Origin: Mytilus galloprovincialis
Lineage: Eukaryota > Mollusca > Bivalvia > Mytilida > Mytilidae
Direction of reading: 5' to 3'
DNA length: 64,000 nucleotides
NCBI RefSeq assembly: GCF_965363235.1
Contig: NC_134845.1
Coordinates: 68,973,261 to 69,037,260 of the forward strand
This document shows, in pieces, positions 11,174-26,100 of the stretch (positions are counted from its first letter, which is position 1; each line of letters opens with the position of its first letter). The translations under genes and the position numbers were made by a program. A model generated the notes under the pieces. That model searched no databases. It saw nothing but the letters and a program-made list of their open reading frames with translations, and was not told where the DNA came from.

Positions 11174-14100
11174 CTACATGGAAAAAATAGTATAATTTAT
11201 ACTTAAGTAGGAAAGAAAGTAAGCTGATCAATATAAATATAAATCGAACTGTTAGTTTTCTCGTTTGAATTGTTAAACATTTTTTATTTCGGTATCTTTC
11301 ACTATGCGGTTTGAGATTTTCTAATTATTGAAAGCCGTACGGTGTCCTATATTAAATAGTATGTGTTATTTAGTGTCTTGTGGAGGGTTGTCTCATCAGC
11401 AATCATACCACATCTTCTTATTGTTATATTATATTGTATTATTGAAATGGAATTCTCCCTAAAAAGTACTGATGAAAGTATAGCGATATTTTGCTTTTGA
11501 TATTGTCGGGGCTACGTATTTTAAAAACAAAATCACTAATACCTGTACTTGTTTTTGTAACGGAAAATATTACGAGCAAAATTTTGACTTTTAAAACAAT
11601 ACACAAGATTTCCAAATATTACAAAGTGTTCCATTCTTAAAACGGTGCAGTATATTTTTTTCTTTTCGATATCTGACAATATTGTTAAAAAAAATGAGCC
11701 GGGATACGCTTCCATGAGAGTTTATTTTACTATTACAAACAAATTATTGAAGCGTCAGCACAATGCTAACATGTAAATTGCAACGGCATCGAAATTAGAT
11801 CTAAATAAGTTCAAATAGGAATGAAAAAACCTATTTGCTGATTTGCAGTTATAAACACACTTTATGCAAATATCAAAATGCTGAAAACCTTATCAAGATT
11901 TTCTAAAGATTCAGATAGCATACACCACTATAACTACTACATACAATAGTTACTGTCCTCAACGTTAAATTTAAGTTTCCAGTTATACATCTATAAGTAT
12001 ATAAATGGTGAAAACCAGTTCACCATAGACAAAATCATTTTAATACAGATTATTATATTGCATCGCAAGTTAATTAACGATCGGCGGCGATTCCATCGAC
12101 TTTTGTGATTGAAAAAAAACCAGAGGAAGTGTCATTTTTTATAAATGAAGACAAATATATGGACCAAACAAAAAAGTTATTTTTACTTTAGAACTGTTGT
12201 ACCAATTAAAAGACATATATATTTAAACTGCGTAATAATAAACAGGCTTGTAAGCTGCTGTATATTAAGATATACAGAAGACTTGTATTCATGGAATAGT
12301 TATGATCCAGTTTGTTTTCACTGTTGTTAAATCTAATTTCTACATGTATATACTTACCAAATTACTAAAATCAGTAGAATGTTTCGAATCCATGCGATTT
12401 GCGTGTCGTCGTCTCTGATATTGTTGGTAGCCTTGTCTAACCTTTACATCAAAATTAGTTGCATGATTAGAAAAAATACACAACCAAGGCGACTGACAAT
12501 TTCAGAACATCTATCGATAAAATTTCAGATGTGTAATGCTTTATAATATATGATATTTATAATGATCATATCAAATAAGTTGAACACGACGTGTGTCGTA
12601 TATGGAGTAGAGAATGCTCATCCTCTATTACCCGATAGCATATGGTGCACCTGTGCTAGTTCATATTTTTGATATAATTGGTAAAGCAATACCAATTAAC
12701 TTAAAAGAGGAATCTTCCAGGTATTTGGCTAGCAGCGTGCATGAAGACGTAAATACTCCTTTAGAATGCGGTAAGATTAATTGGTCGTTTATAATGTTTA
12801 AACAAATTATGTTTTTAATTGTTATTGGAATTAAAAGATTCAGTCTGTAACGTACTTAACTACATATATGACTAAAAATAGTTTATGATAGCCATGGCTT
12901 GGTGTTATTTCATTCTAAAGTTAAGATACATACCTGTTTATTCAGGAAACAGTGGAACACACATATGAAAAGACCCTATAAAAAGGTTATTAAAAACTGT
13001 AGACTATATGTAACAAAATTATAATACAGCTATTTTACAATAAAACAGTTTCCTAACTCAACACGTGCAATGAATTATTTTATTCGTGTTTGTTGATATT
13101 GATACCAACATAAATCTCTTTATCATCTTAAAAGATTTTTTTTGCTGGTAATACACTGTTTGTTCTCATAAAACCTTATACTTGTCTTAGGCATTTAAAC
13201 AATAGAGGCGAGACCTGCGTTTTCCATAGTTTTGGTTTGTCACTCTAATTTGTATCAGAGAAATTCATTTGTGATTGTGGAACAGCAGTATACTGATATG
13301 TCAAATGTTTAAACTGTTGACAAGGTACTAATTGTAAGTTTTCGATAAAAAATCGATTTGTAGATGAATTGTTCACTTCATCAACATCTTGGAGGCCCCG
13401 ATATATGTCCGATATACACATGTATTTCAGCGCAGACGGTATTATACAGGTTTTGTTTCGTATTATGATTCCTGTAATTGAAGGTGACTTCTTACACAAA
13501 AGCTTTCAAGAAAAATATTTAACAACTTGCCATCACAAGTTTCTGATCACATTATATACATATATATTTCGCAGATAGCAAAGACACTGTTTGTATTGTT
13601 TTTTCCAAAATTTCGTTTTCTTCTCATCAAATGTGCAATTGTCATGAAACATCAAATTAGACTTATCACCAAATCCCATTTTGTAGCATTTTTCATCACT
13701 TCCAACTTTTGTTTGGTTCGTTTTTGTAATTCCGTAAGTTTTATTTCTTGAGTTTTGTTGACTGTTTGGTACGGAAGCGTATTAGCGCCACACATTTTTT
13801 TTTATTTTTCTTCTTATGTTTGCGTTATAACGCAAACCTTTGCGATATAACGCAAGGTTTGCGTTAAACCTTTTGCGTTATAACGCAAACCTTTGCGATA
13901 TAACGCAAACCTTATAACGCAAACATCTTTATTTCAATTATTCATTAAGTTTTGTATATATGTCCGTCTGTCATTCATTTCGGATGTGATTTACTAGTAG
14001 ATAAAAAAAGAAACATACATACAAGGCCAAATCATTATAATAAATATGCATAGGAATAATGGAATAATTGAAGTGCAATTATACATAAATTAAGACTGAT

Positions 14101-17100
14101 TTGTGCATCAGAAAAGTATATAATTTAACAAGAAAATAGATATAGTATATAGTCATATCAAAATTGAAAGATCAAAAATAATGTCATACAATTGTGAAAC
14201 CTCCAAGTCAAATAGACAAAATGATCTTTCTGCTTTAAAATGAATTATTAATAAGGAAACATTTTTTTTAAATCTCAGAATATGATCAAGATTCTTTGAT
14301 AGAAAGTCATTGAATTTTCATTTCAATATAATGAAGTATTTTTAAGATGCTTGGGTAACAATTTGAATAGAGAGAACATAATTTTATTAATAAAACATCT
14401 TCATTCTATACATTTATTGCCAAAGGGTAGCTTGTTTGAATGTAACCTACTTTACACAGTTGATTTTTTTCTTAGGTATAACCTCAATTTACTCAATTTT
14501 CTTTGTAATATATATACTAGTAGTAACTTGGATATCGTTTTTGGGGACCTTTATAGTTTGTTGTTTAGTGTGAGCCAATGCTCCGTGTTGAAGACCGTAA
14601 TTCGGCCTATGATGGTTTACTTTTACGAATAGTGACTTAGATGGAGAGTTTTCTTATTGGCACTCATACCACATCTTCTTATATTATTCTGCTCATTATT
14701 AGTCATTGATATGATCTAATTATTCAAGCAGTTTACTTTGCAATTACTGCAAAGGTGATCAATTTTATTATATCCAACCTCCTCCATTAAAAACTACTGT
14801 TTCCTTTGAATCTTAAATAAGAAATAAGATAAAACAAACCTTTGCGTTATAACGCAAAGGTTTGCGTTATATCGCAAAGGTTTGCGTTATAACGCAAACA
14901 TAGGAAGAAAAATAAAAAAAAAAAAAAAAAATGTGTGGCGCTAATACGCTTCCGTAGTTTGGTGTCTTTACATCGATTTTGCATTTTTATTACATTTCGT
15001 GTTCGACTTCTGGGTTTGAAATGTTTTTTTTTTATATAACGCCTCTCCATCAATTTATGATATAGAATAAATTAATCAATTTGATGTTTATAAACCTTCG
15101 AATATATTCTAATTGTAAAACATGAGATTCAAATTGTTTTAATTAAAATTATAGAAATTGGTTCTTATTTAGTTTATATGCATTTTACAGCGTGATCTAA
15201 AGTATTCAGTACCTGAAGCGAGTTGAAAATTGCAAATAGGTATTGGAAAATGACCAGATCATCATTCACAGAATAAGCTCCTAGTACCCACGTTACTCCA
15301 AACAACGGCAAGATGACACAGACACTTTTCAAGCCGATCCTATGAAAAGAGAGCATAAAGTTTTCATAAAATTTGTCAACTTTCTGCTATGGCTTTCAAA
15401 TATTTTCAGTACTGCTCAGATAATAGACTGGATGTATCTTTTAGAACTATGTATTGATTGATTAGTAGTTGTGATTTACCTGTAAGCTTTTTTCATAAAG
15501 TATTGTCTAAAAAGATAATAAACAGTTATATCGTAACTGCAGACTAATCGTACTAAATTTACCACCGGAAAAAGTCCGAACATTGACGGAAATACTAAAA
15601 ATGACTGAATAATATATTGTTCGGAAATTTAAGTCATCATTATATTGAAATGATCGTTTGAGAGGTTGAATAACCACTCATGCTGTATTATACTGATTCG
15701 ATATTATGATGATATCAACTTTAACGGTAATAAAAAATGCTTATAAGTTTACTTCCAATAACAAACTTACTTAGATTTCACTTTAAGTGTTTTTGCAGCC
15801 AACCCTCTACTAGTCATCATTTTATTTACCGTAATGATGATGATAATGAAATTAACCTGAAAAAATGCGATATTGAAGACGAAAATTGAAATTTTATTTG
15901 AGAAAACATAATTAACAAAAAAAAAAAGGTTTTCCTCCTGAGAATTTGATTTTAGTTTTTTTTGGTGCATAACTCATTGTTACTCAATCTTTAATTTTTC
16001 TGAATTGGTAATTTCGTTTTTTTTCGGCTTTTTGTGTTGTTTGTATGTTGTTGTAAATTTTTTTCTGTGATATTTGTTATTGCATACAAGCTATGTTCGT
16101 ATTTTTTTTAAAATGTGTTAAGAGTCATTTTGCAATTCGATAATGAAGTCGAACAGTTGTAACCAATCGTTATAATAAATAAATCAAAAAATGTCAAAAC
16201 GGAAGTTCAGTAACTGTTGAGCAATATTATCTAATGTCACATCTACAATTTATAAGTTTTCATGATATTCATGAACCTGTAATGTTATCGTATTGAAATA
16301 CATCCACACATACCAAAATAACAAGTAGCGCTGGTACAATGAAAGCCCAGATGAGGTAAGATTCAAGGGTTAACCAACAACTGCATTGATCAAAACAATC
16401 ATCATATGGATCATGATTGCATTTCTTTGTGTATTCTTCTATTATTTTACAAACTCTTAGAAAGGGGACACAGAAAAATGGATGAACGAAAGTGTTTCTG
16501 GTGTATGTAGGTGTAGTAAACGCTTCGAACGCATACAATTACTGTGTTTGATGGAAAATCACTGTTAATTGCAAGAATGCTAGTTTGTGGCTGAATTTGG
16601 TACAGAATGGTTTTTTTTTAGAACAATTTCTGATCTACAGTTTACTTAATATGGAATATTTATCAGTTGGATAGAATTGCACGAATTAATCAATATAAGA
16701 ATGTTATATCCATAAAAAAAAAACAGTAAAATCGACAGAAGTTGTTTACATTCAAAAAGAAACAAGAGCGGTTTTTATCCTTAATTTTACCTTTATTTAT
16801 CGTTGCTGACATACTCTAATTTGTCTAAGTAGATTCAAAGACCGGTAGCAGCGAGTATGGATAAGTATTTTGGTATGAGAAAAAAATCGGACATCAACCG
16901 TGCGAGTCGGAAATCTTGCGTTGCATATCGGTTAAATCGAAAATAGTTTCATAATTGTATATCCACATAGACATGTTGTCACCCATGGTATGCGATTAAT
17001 TTGCCACTGCACTCAAATCAGCAGTATGTGCACGTCATTTTCATCATCATATACTTATAACATTTTCTTATTTACAAATATTTTTGAAACATTATATATG

Positions 17101-20100
17101 CCAATTTTCTAGCATAGGACTTTGTATAAAGCACAAATTGATAAAAACCGATAAATACGTACAACTGTTCATTGCCATATCCCTTTAGTTTAGTCACTAC
17201 GGCAGAAATTCCAACTATACAAGCAGGTACAACTGGAATAAAATAACATCCCCTCGAATATAGTGAAACTTACTAACCATCTTTATAAGTTTGTTTACAC
17301 AGTAAAGATTTCAATCCGGATTGGGCAAAATAGTACACATCCGTTGCATTTACACCATTTTTATAAGGACTTCTGCGTGATTTGCGTCATGCTTTTTAAT
17401 TTTGATGTTTTAAAGCACCCCGTTTAGGTTTCCTGTTTTTTATGATTTTAATTTTGTTGTAATGATGCCTGTCATACACTGACTAAGAGCTAGGATATTT
17501 CTCTTGTAATAATAATAAAAAGATAAATAGATAAATGTATGCAATACACTTTTAGTACCTACAATGTTTATGAAATAGCAAAGTTCCATAGGACATAGCA
17601 AATGAGTCATCCATTTTTTTTGTTATTTATTTAATGAAAAAAAAAATAGTAATTGATTTGCTTATCTTATTTCCGGATCAGAAACAATTATAATTTTGGT
17701 AGATTTGCCATTTTAATTCGAAATGGATATGTAGATGGCTTCAATACTTACTCCAACATGCAGGTAACAGTTTATGAACTATAGATTTGGTTGGGAAAAC
17801 AATGATTACCATTCTAACTATCTGAATACCTTCAGCAAGCATCAGAGCAAAGTCTGTCAGGAAAATATAGTGCATAGCAACTGCGATTGCTGTGCATACT
17901 ACCTATAAATAAGATCATAAACAAAAGCATTACAAAATATCTACATGTACAATGTAATAATGTGGCCAATGTTTGAAGATAGAAAAGCAATACAATCGAC
18001 ATCTTCCTGTTCTTAATAACGTTTAAATTATCGGCATAATATATGTCGGAGTTTCCTCACGAGAAGTTGTTGCCAAACAGCCAGTGGAATGGTATTAGTA
18101 CATTCTATGTTTCGAATATGAGAAATTACTTAAAACTATTAAATATGAGCAAAAATGTGGTCACTATTTGGTAGTTGACAGATACGAACACTTATGATTA
18201 AAATATGTATTTGAATTAACAACTGTATTGACTAAGTCACTCGGGATGTTGAATTAAACCAGCTTTCTGTTCGAAGACTTCTGTCCGGCTTCGATTAATG
18301 ATTTTGAATATTAATTTGCGATGTTTTTCTGCAAGTTTCTGTGTTTGTTACATTTTAGTGTTGTGTCGTTGTTCTCCTCTTATATTTAATGCGTTTCCCT
18401 CGGTTTTAGTTTGTTACCCCGATTTTGTTTTTTGTCCATGGAATTATGAGTTTTGAACAGCGGTATACTACTGTTGCCTTTATTTCCTCTTTTTCAGTTT
18501 TGAATCACATGTATAACCAGTTATATATTATATGACTACTCTCCTAGTTTTCTTACTTTATTTTCTGTTCGTGTTATGCCTGCTAAGAATAGTATATACG
18601 ACAGAATTAATGCCACACATAAGTTCATCAATATTTTTGATCTATCATTTCCCAAGTACCTGTAAAACATTACCTGACAAATCAACTTTCAAATATTTAT
18701 TATATCTTTGAAAGTTTCTGCATTGTTATAAATGTAGCCCATACCACCTCATTACATTAGCTATATTTTGCAAAACCTTTTGGGATTATTTTTTCTCAAT
18801 GCTTGGCTTTATAAATATTTTGATATGAGCGTCACTGATGAGTCTTATGAAGACGAAACGCCCGTCTGGCCTACTAAATTATAACCCTGGTACCTTTGAT
18901 AACTCCTCTCAAACTTCATAATGTATTTTTTAAACTTGATTTTATTCTAGCGTCACTGGTAAGCCTTTTAAAGACAAAACACATGTCAAGTCTTCACATT
19001 TCAAACCTGATAACTTTGGTGAGTTTTGTTATGGAACATTATTTCGTTAAAAAAGAGAGGGATAATAGCACGGGGTTATATTTGAAAAATAAATGGTTAA
19101 ACATCATAAATCGTCCCAACAAAATTCCTTCAAAACAGAAAAAAAAAAAAAACAAGACAAAAATTGAGGAAACAAAGATATGTATGGAACATGGGATGAA
19201 GTTGTGTCATAACAATGTTAACAGGTTGTCATTTTTATACATATTTTCTTGTTTGCAGTATTTGGCATTTCATTAAACCATGATATAAAACGCATGTCCT
19301 GACATTTACAATTATAGTGGATCTCTCTGGTAAGTCATCTGTATCTTGTAAAGTAAAGGTATTAACAGACACTCACAATCAATATTCAGGGATATGGCAA
19401 TATATCATGTATATAAAGCTTATCTAAACGAAGCAGTGCTATCAATAATTGAATGGTTAATTCATAGATGAGTCTTTTTACACAAAATAGCATTCAATAA
19501 ACCTATATTGTACATACAATTTATAAAGTGTTATTTTCTGATTTCAAAGAGGAAAACACTGTTTGAGTTAGTATTGAAGTTGCTGCCTTTTTTGTTTTAG
19601 ACAAGAAGAATAAACTATTTTTTTCATCTTAGGTGTTGTTTTTCTTGTAGATGGAATAAGGCTACGTATACCTAAAACACTTTTTTTTCTAATTTAGAAG
19701 TGCACTGATCTGATCAAAATCATATTAAGTGATTGTAATATAAAGAGAGAGATATCTTTCTATTATCACAGTGATCGATTACTTAAAAATATTTTTTTAA
19801 ATTTAAATTATCAAGTTTAAAGTCCGAGCCTCGGCTACGACTTAAAAATTTATAATTTAACTATTGAGATTGGATAAATCCGATAACCCACGAGTAACTA
19901 TGTAAGAATCTGTTTCTCTAATGATTAAAAAAAATATTTTCTTTTTTTGTTATCCGAAAATCCCCTTCGATATAAAAACAAAGATGTGGTATGATTGCCA
20001 GTGAGACAACTGTCCACAAGAGACCAAAATGACACAGACATTAACAACTATAAGTCACCGCACGGCCTTCAACAATGAGCATAGTCCATATCGCATAGTC

Positions 20101-23100
20101 AGCTATAAAAGGCCCCGATATGACAATGTAAAACAATTCAAACTAACGGTCTTATTTATATAAAAGAATGAACGAAAAACAAATATGTCGAGCTCCTTTC
20201 ACATTCCACGAAGTTGTCAATTTCATTAACACCTGTTAGCATATTTTGATTCATTCAGTTTGCTAAAAAGGTTATGACCCTTAAAATCATCCAATGATCT
20301 TTTGAGATCACCGACAACTACACGTTGATTAAACTTTTGAATACAATGGGTTCGGAAAGGGATAAATTTCCATTCATGCATGTACGAAACCTATTTATAA
20401 CGATTCTACCCCACATGCGAGTCCATACGACGTTATTGAGCTTCAAAAGCATATCTAGCATAGCTACATTGAAATATGCGCAAAAGAAGTGTCCCTTTCA
20501 AAGAACGCCGTAACGTTTCGATTCCCAAAACGTGTCTACATCAAGCTTAAACGGCTCTTTGTGATGAACGGTCAATATTGTTTGATAATTTAAATGTACA
20601 TTATTTCTTACCTTAGATAACAAATAACATGTTGACCAATATTAAATGAGTAATGTTGTTAAATAACAAATTTGAATATTGCTCTTTCATTGACTTATAC
20701 TCGTTTTGCTCTTTCGTCTATAGTTCTAATCGAAATGTAACTGGAGAATAGAAATATGGTTAATATTTTCTTTTATATTTCAAATGTATACATTATGTTT
20801 GGCATTGGATTACAAATGACAAGTTTTACAATCTTAAATATGTAATCTTGTTAAATAACAAGTTTGGATATTGCTCTTTCATTGACTTATACTCGTTTTG
20901 CTCTTTCGTCTATGGTTCTAATGGAACTGTGACTGGAGGATAGAAATATGGTCAAATAGATCTTCTCCTGACGGACAGTAAAACCTTTGCGGAATCGGCG
21001 CGTTTATTTGGCTACGCGGGATGTAGAAGTACGCAGCCACGTCAGGTCTGAATGGGCATAGTTATTCCATAACCTTGCATTACCTTGTATATACATGTAC
21101 GTAAATATAGAGTCTTTAATATAGACCTATCTCTTGCGTATATTGTTAACTTGTTCTCGTCATGCATACGCATATAGTATTTGCCACTGGACGTTAAGCA
21201 ATCAATCAATCAATCAATTTATTGTCTTAAATAGACACGATAGAATTGCTACTAACTTGAAGCAAGCAACTATCAGTCAACTTCTAATTTTCTATTAATT
21301 AATAGGATGTTGCACATTCCTCTCCCGGGGTCACACCGCAGATATTGATTTGCAGAAAAATTAAAGAATATATTATGAAAAGTGTGAGAAGCCAAGACAA
21401 TATTATAAAAGGAATTTTTTGGTGTATAAACTCGACCAATTCACTCACAAACAAACAAAAGTCCAACAGGACTTTTATGATATGTTTGTGAGTGACTTGG
21501 TACAGTTTATACACCAATAAAATGCGTTTGATCCTTATAATTCTTTAAAATTGGAGATAAGGAAAATATTTTTCCGCAATCGTTACTTCTATCTCGCGTA
21601 AATTGTTTATTTGTGTCATTGAAAAGTCATGGCGCATGAATTTAACTGTTGACTTACGCAAAAATATGTACTCCAGGAAGTAAGCAAACTGATAAAAGAA
21701 TAAACTACCGAATCTGTTTTCATTCAAACGAATATTTTTGTTTTTGTTATTCAATGTAACGATTAACGTGCAGTGAAATGAATTTTGTTAAAGTCGGTGT
21801 TAATATCGCTGCCATCTTGTTTACATTGGTTACGAAAAGAAGTTCGGTCAACGTCGTCTATAGAAAAATAACCTACCTCAAGATCAACTACCAGAAGTTC
21901 TCTCGACCAATCCTATCAACGTATTCCCTAACATGCAAATCATATGGTGTTGTTGCTGTTGGTGGTAGTTTTGGAAGGCGACTTACTTATATAGTAATTG
22001 CGCCTTAAATTCATATAACATAAATATTATGTATATATACTTTCAGTCCTTATTTTATTTTTAGTATTACGGTTTGGCAAGTAATTATATGAAAAATCAT
22101 ATAAGAATTATAAAAGGTTAACTAGTTTGAGCATTCTTGTTATTTAACATTTTCGATTGACTGTCGGGGAACACAGGAAATTGAAGGATTCAATCAAGAT
22201 GTAACTGGTACAAAGACAACAACTTTACATCTAACAAAAATGTGCAAACTACAATTTGTGTATTACAATTGTGTTCATCGTGTTCATGATAAAAATCTTC
22301 AATAATTTATTATTCATAATGGATAAATATTATTAATTGATTAATTGTAAATATAAAGTTTTTATTGGCAATGTAGCATTACTATGAAAGTAAGAAAAAC
22401 ATGTTGAAATCAACAAGAATTCCCCTGTCAACTCGGGCTAGAATGTATAGTTCCAACAGAGGTATGACGTATAATTCGTTTCAAGAATATGCATCATATA
22501 GATTAATTCCAACAGAAAGCATAGTCATAAAAGAAATCAAAGCATCTGCAAAAAAAAAAAGTATTGGGCAAATAATTGATATTCTAATAACTACAATTTT
22601 TTTTAATTTTAGATATGAAAAATTCAGTCACAATGTTTTATTATATTTCAACTTAATCCGTATAATCACATATACAGATGATCGTGTGTATCAATGGAGC
22701 CTCCCGGGCCTTTGATAAATGAAACTAAACTTTTAGTCAGCACTCCAGTCATTATTACAGATAAAACCAAGCCAGCTGATATGAAAACAACACTCAGTAC
22801 ATATCCTGTATTATCAGCTTCTAAAGTACAAATAAAATAATACAAAATGATAAACAAAAATAAAGTAATGGTTAACATATTTATCATTGTCGAATTATAT
22901 GAGTGCCTTTCCTAATTTGGAGTCTGTATTACAGTGATTGTCGTTGGTTGATGTTTGCAATATGTATCTTATTTGTTTACTCTCTTTGGTCGTTTGTTGC
23001 TGTTTGCAATATGTGTTATTTGTTTTCTTTCGTTGGCGTAAATCAGGCTGTTCGTTTTCAATGTCATACTGTGTTGATATTCCTGTAGCTGTTAACTTAT

Positions 23101-26100
23101 ATATTTGTCTAATAAGGGACAAATTTGTTGTCTTGGAGACAACAATCCAAACCTTCAGTTTGACATCAACCTTTTTGTATTATTTATAATATGGTAACAT
23201 GTAAGTTAATTTCAAACAGCTGTTTACTATTTGCAGATAACTGTATATACTCACCAAGCATTGGTAGTTTAGTTCCCGGTTTATCTGAACAACATTATAT
23301 TTATTGAAGTTTATTTTCATGATATTCTTAGCTCTTTTCTTTTTGTCTTATATTGCATATATAAATATCATTCAGAAACATGATGGATATACCAAATATA
23401 GTGTTTCTTTTAACAAATATTATGGTTTAGCATCGTGCATAATTTCATACTACATACAGAATTTTCTGTTTCGCATGTGATATACGCATCAAGACTTACT
23501 CCATATATATTTATTACTCTGATTTTGGCTTCATAAATATTTTGATATGAGCGTCACTGATGAGTCTCATGTAGACGAAACGCGCGTCTGGCGTACTAAA
23601 TTATAATCCTGGTACCTTTGACAACTATTCCATTGACAATCTGTAACAGGGATTTGCTACTGTCTTATCTGATATTTACCTGTTACACAATGGTCACCAG
23701 TATGCGTTAAAGGACATATACATGTGTAATCAAAGAGACCATCTACACAAGTACCACCATTATGACATGGTAGATCCTTTAACTTGCAGAAATCTATATC
23801 TGTAATATAGCACAAACGTGTCTGAATATAAAAAATGAAAACAACACGTTCAATAATTCTATGCGTACAAAGCGCTTTTCTGGATTTACCTTCATCAGAA
23901 ACGCTCAAAGCAAAACATTTGAAATCCGAAGATGTATATGTACCGAAACAGTTGAAGGGATAAATGACAAAAATACCTAAAATATATAGCTAAATTCATC
24001 TAAAGTCAACTTTGCACGAGGGAGTTGAAACCTTAGTTTCTCAATACTTTCAAAATTTATAAACGGAACTATCATACGATAATACGTATAACATGTATAA
24101 TACTGCAATGTACAAATAACGTTAGCAAAAGCTCTTATTATTTACATGTTTTGAATTTAGTTCACAACCCATAACATTTCTTGGTTGTATTGAATAGGAC
24201 TGTGGGAATGAATCGATTTTTTTCTGTGAGAAGTACCGGTTTACAATTTCATTACAAAAGTTGAATACATTATACATGTTATAAATTTTAGAATATAACA
24301 CTGGTTAAATTAGGCATTACAAAATCATTCATTGATTATTTGATTAGTAGGCATTAATTAAAGAATAAAAACATCAAAACAATGACAGACCATTGCAGAT
24401 AATTTCGATGTTATGTTACGTCTTTATAATGTATTGTGCCATGTCAAAATTCTTAAAAGTTTAACAGTTATAATCAGTTCATTATATATATAAAAACGGA
24501 ATGAGTGGTTATTCTTAAAATGTAGAAAGTCGTGTAATACAAATCAAGTCTTGGATCTATACCTTGCTTGAGTTCCAACTTAATAAGTAGTAGTTGTTAC
24601 AAATAATCAAAATAAAAAAAAACGTTATTTTTGCCACTTCTAACCAAATTCTTACTCGTCGGCATACATTTACCTGATTCGCAGTGAAATCCAGTGTGGG
24701 AAGCCGGACAAATGCAACTGTTATTAAAAACACCATCAACACAAGTTCCGTTGTTTTCACATGTAACACCATCACAGAATTCGATATCTAATAGGATATA
24801 GGCAAAGTTATGAATCTAAAAATTTAAACCGTTTAATATTCAGGAATAATTTGGTTGGATATATCATGTATATAGCATTTTGATTAACACAAATTGTGAT
24901 CTTTGAAATGCTTGATTTCTCCTTATTAATGCAAAATGTATGTGATTAAAACACTTAATTATTTTTTAAGAGTTAGCCCTCTAAAGTGTTTTGTACCCCG
25001 TAAGGAAAAACTTCAATACAAAAGGATATATTTTAGCTGTGATGATGTCTTTTGTATTTTTTTAAATGCTTTATTGCCAATACAGAGAACGATATCATGA
25101 TCTTCAACCAATATCAGAGATTTATCGGTAGTAGGCCCAATTCTACACGACTCAACAATGAGCAGACGAATTGCTCAAAATTTTTTAAAGAATGTCCTGT
25201 TATCGCATAATTTCTTCTTCCAATGATGACTTCTATAAGAATAATATTTTTTAATAATCTATACTGGCCACGTATACTACAAATGTTAAATTAATGACGT
25301 TATGATTGGTTTAATGCTATTATGTGGTGACCCCCTTATGGATCTGTATTTATCAATAAAGTAAGATTTCTGACGTCACATCTAACATTATTGTTGAAGT
25401 CATCCATAACTGTAATTGCATTTCATTGATTATTTTCCTCCAAAACAGAAATATAGCGGATCAATATTAAAGAGTTAAATTTATAAACTGCAAGGGTTTT
25501 TGTCTTCAACTTGCCAAGTTTGACATTGAATAGAAAATGACGTGATTCACAAAATAGTAAAGACGGTCAGTAAACTCGCTCAAACGGGTTGTTTGTGATT
25601 TTTTTAAAAACCGTTGCATGTACTGATAAGATTGACGATTCAGTATGTGTAGTAGTAGCAAACCTACTTATAATAAAAACCTTCTAACTTACACGAAATG
25701 TTTGCCACTTTTAACTAAGTCTCTACATTTTGGCATACGTTTACCTGATTCGCAGTGAAATCCAGTGTGGGAAGGTGGACACATGCAACTGTTATTAAAA
25801 ACACCATCAACACAAGTACCGTTGTTTTCACATGTAACACCATCACAGAAACCGATATCTATTAGGATATAGGCAAAGTTATGAATAAATATTAAGAATC
25901 GATCAATTGCACTGTATTGCAATGATTATGCATAAAACTAAACGTTCGATTTAAGCGGTTGTCCAACACTCTAACTTGAATAGATTTAACTCGTTTAATT
26001 TACATTCAGTTTTGCAAAATATTTACTTTGACCTGTTTACAAAAAGATTTATACCTTGCATGACTTCCAACTTGTGAAGTTGTAGCAAACTTACAAATAA

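Noticed and set aside
12614-12850. Plus-strand ORF with a good donor (gaatgcg|gtaaga) and a hydrophobic N terminus
   Set aside because: It lies in a receptor intron on the opposite strand, has no recognisable domain, and I found no partner exon downstream. Kept as a possibility but not listed as a gene.
13245-13499. Minus-strand ORF ending NFSDTN that looked like a receptor tail exon
   Set aside because: Exons 19, 20 and 21 already join in phase to a closed frame without it, and no in-phase donor follows it.
16500-16540. Sequence acgcttcgaacgcatac, resembling the 3' half of the second hammerhead family
   Set aside because: No ctgatga core lies upstream at the right distance; a chance match.
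18896-19276. 126-residue plus-strand ORF
   Set aside because: It starts in a hammerhead-element tail and continues through AT-rich intron DNA and an A-run; no homology recognised.
22395-22560. Possible extra minus-strand exon after helix 1 (acceptor tttttgcag)
   Set aside because: It can be joined in phase to the helix 1 donor but gives only a short tail with a stop, whereas the exon at 18659 fits phase and supplies helix 2.
22401-22715. 104-residue plus-strand ORF
   Set aside because: Antisense to the helix 1 exon and its intron; compositionally ordinary with an A-run (22551-22560).
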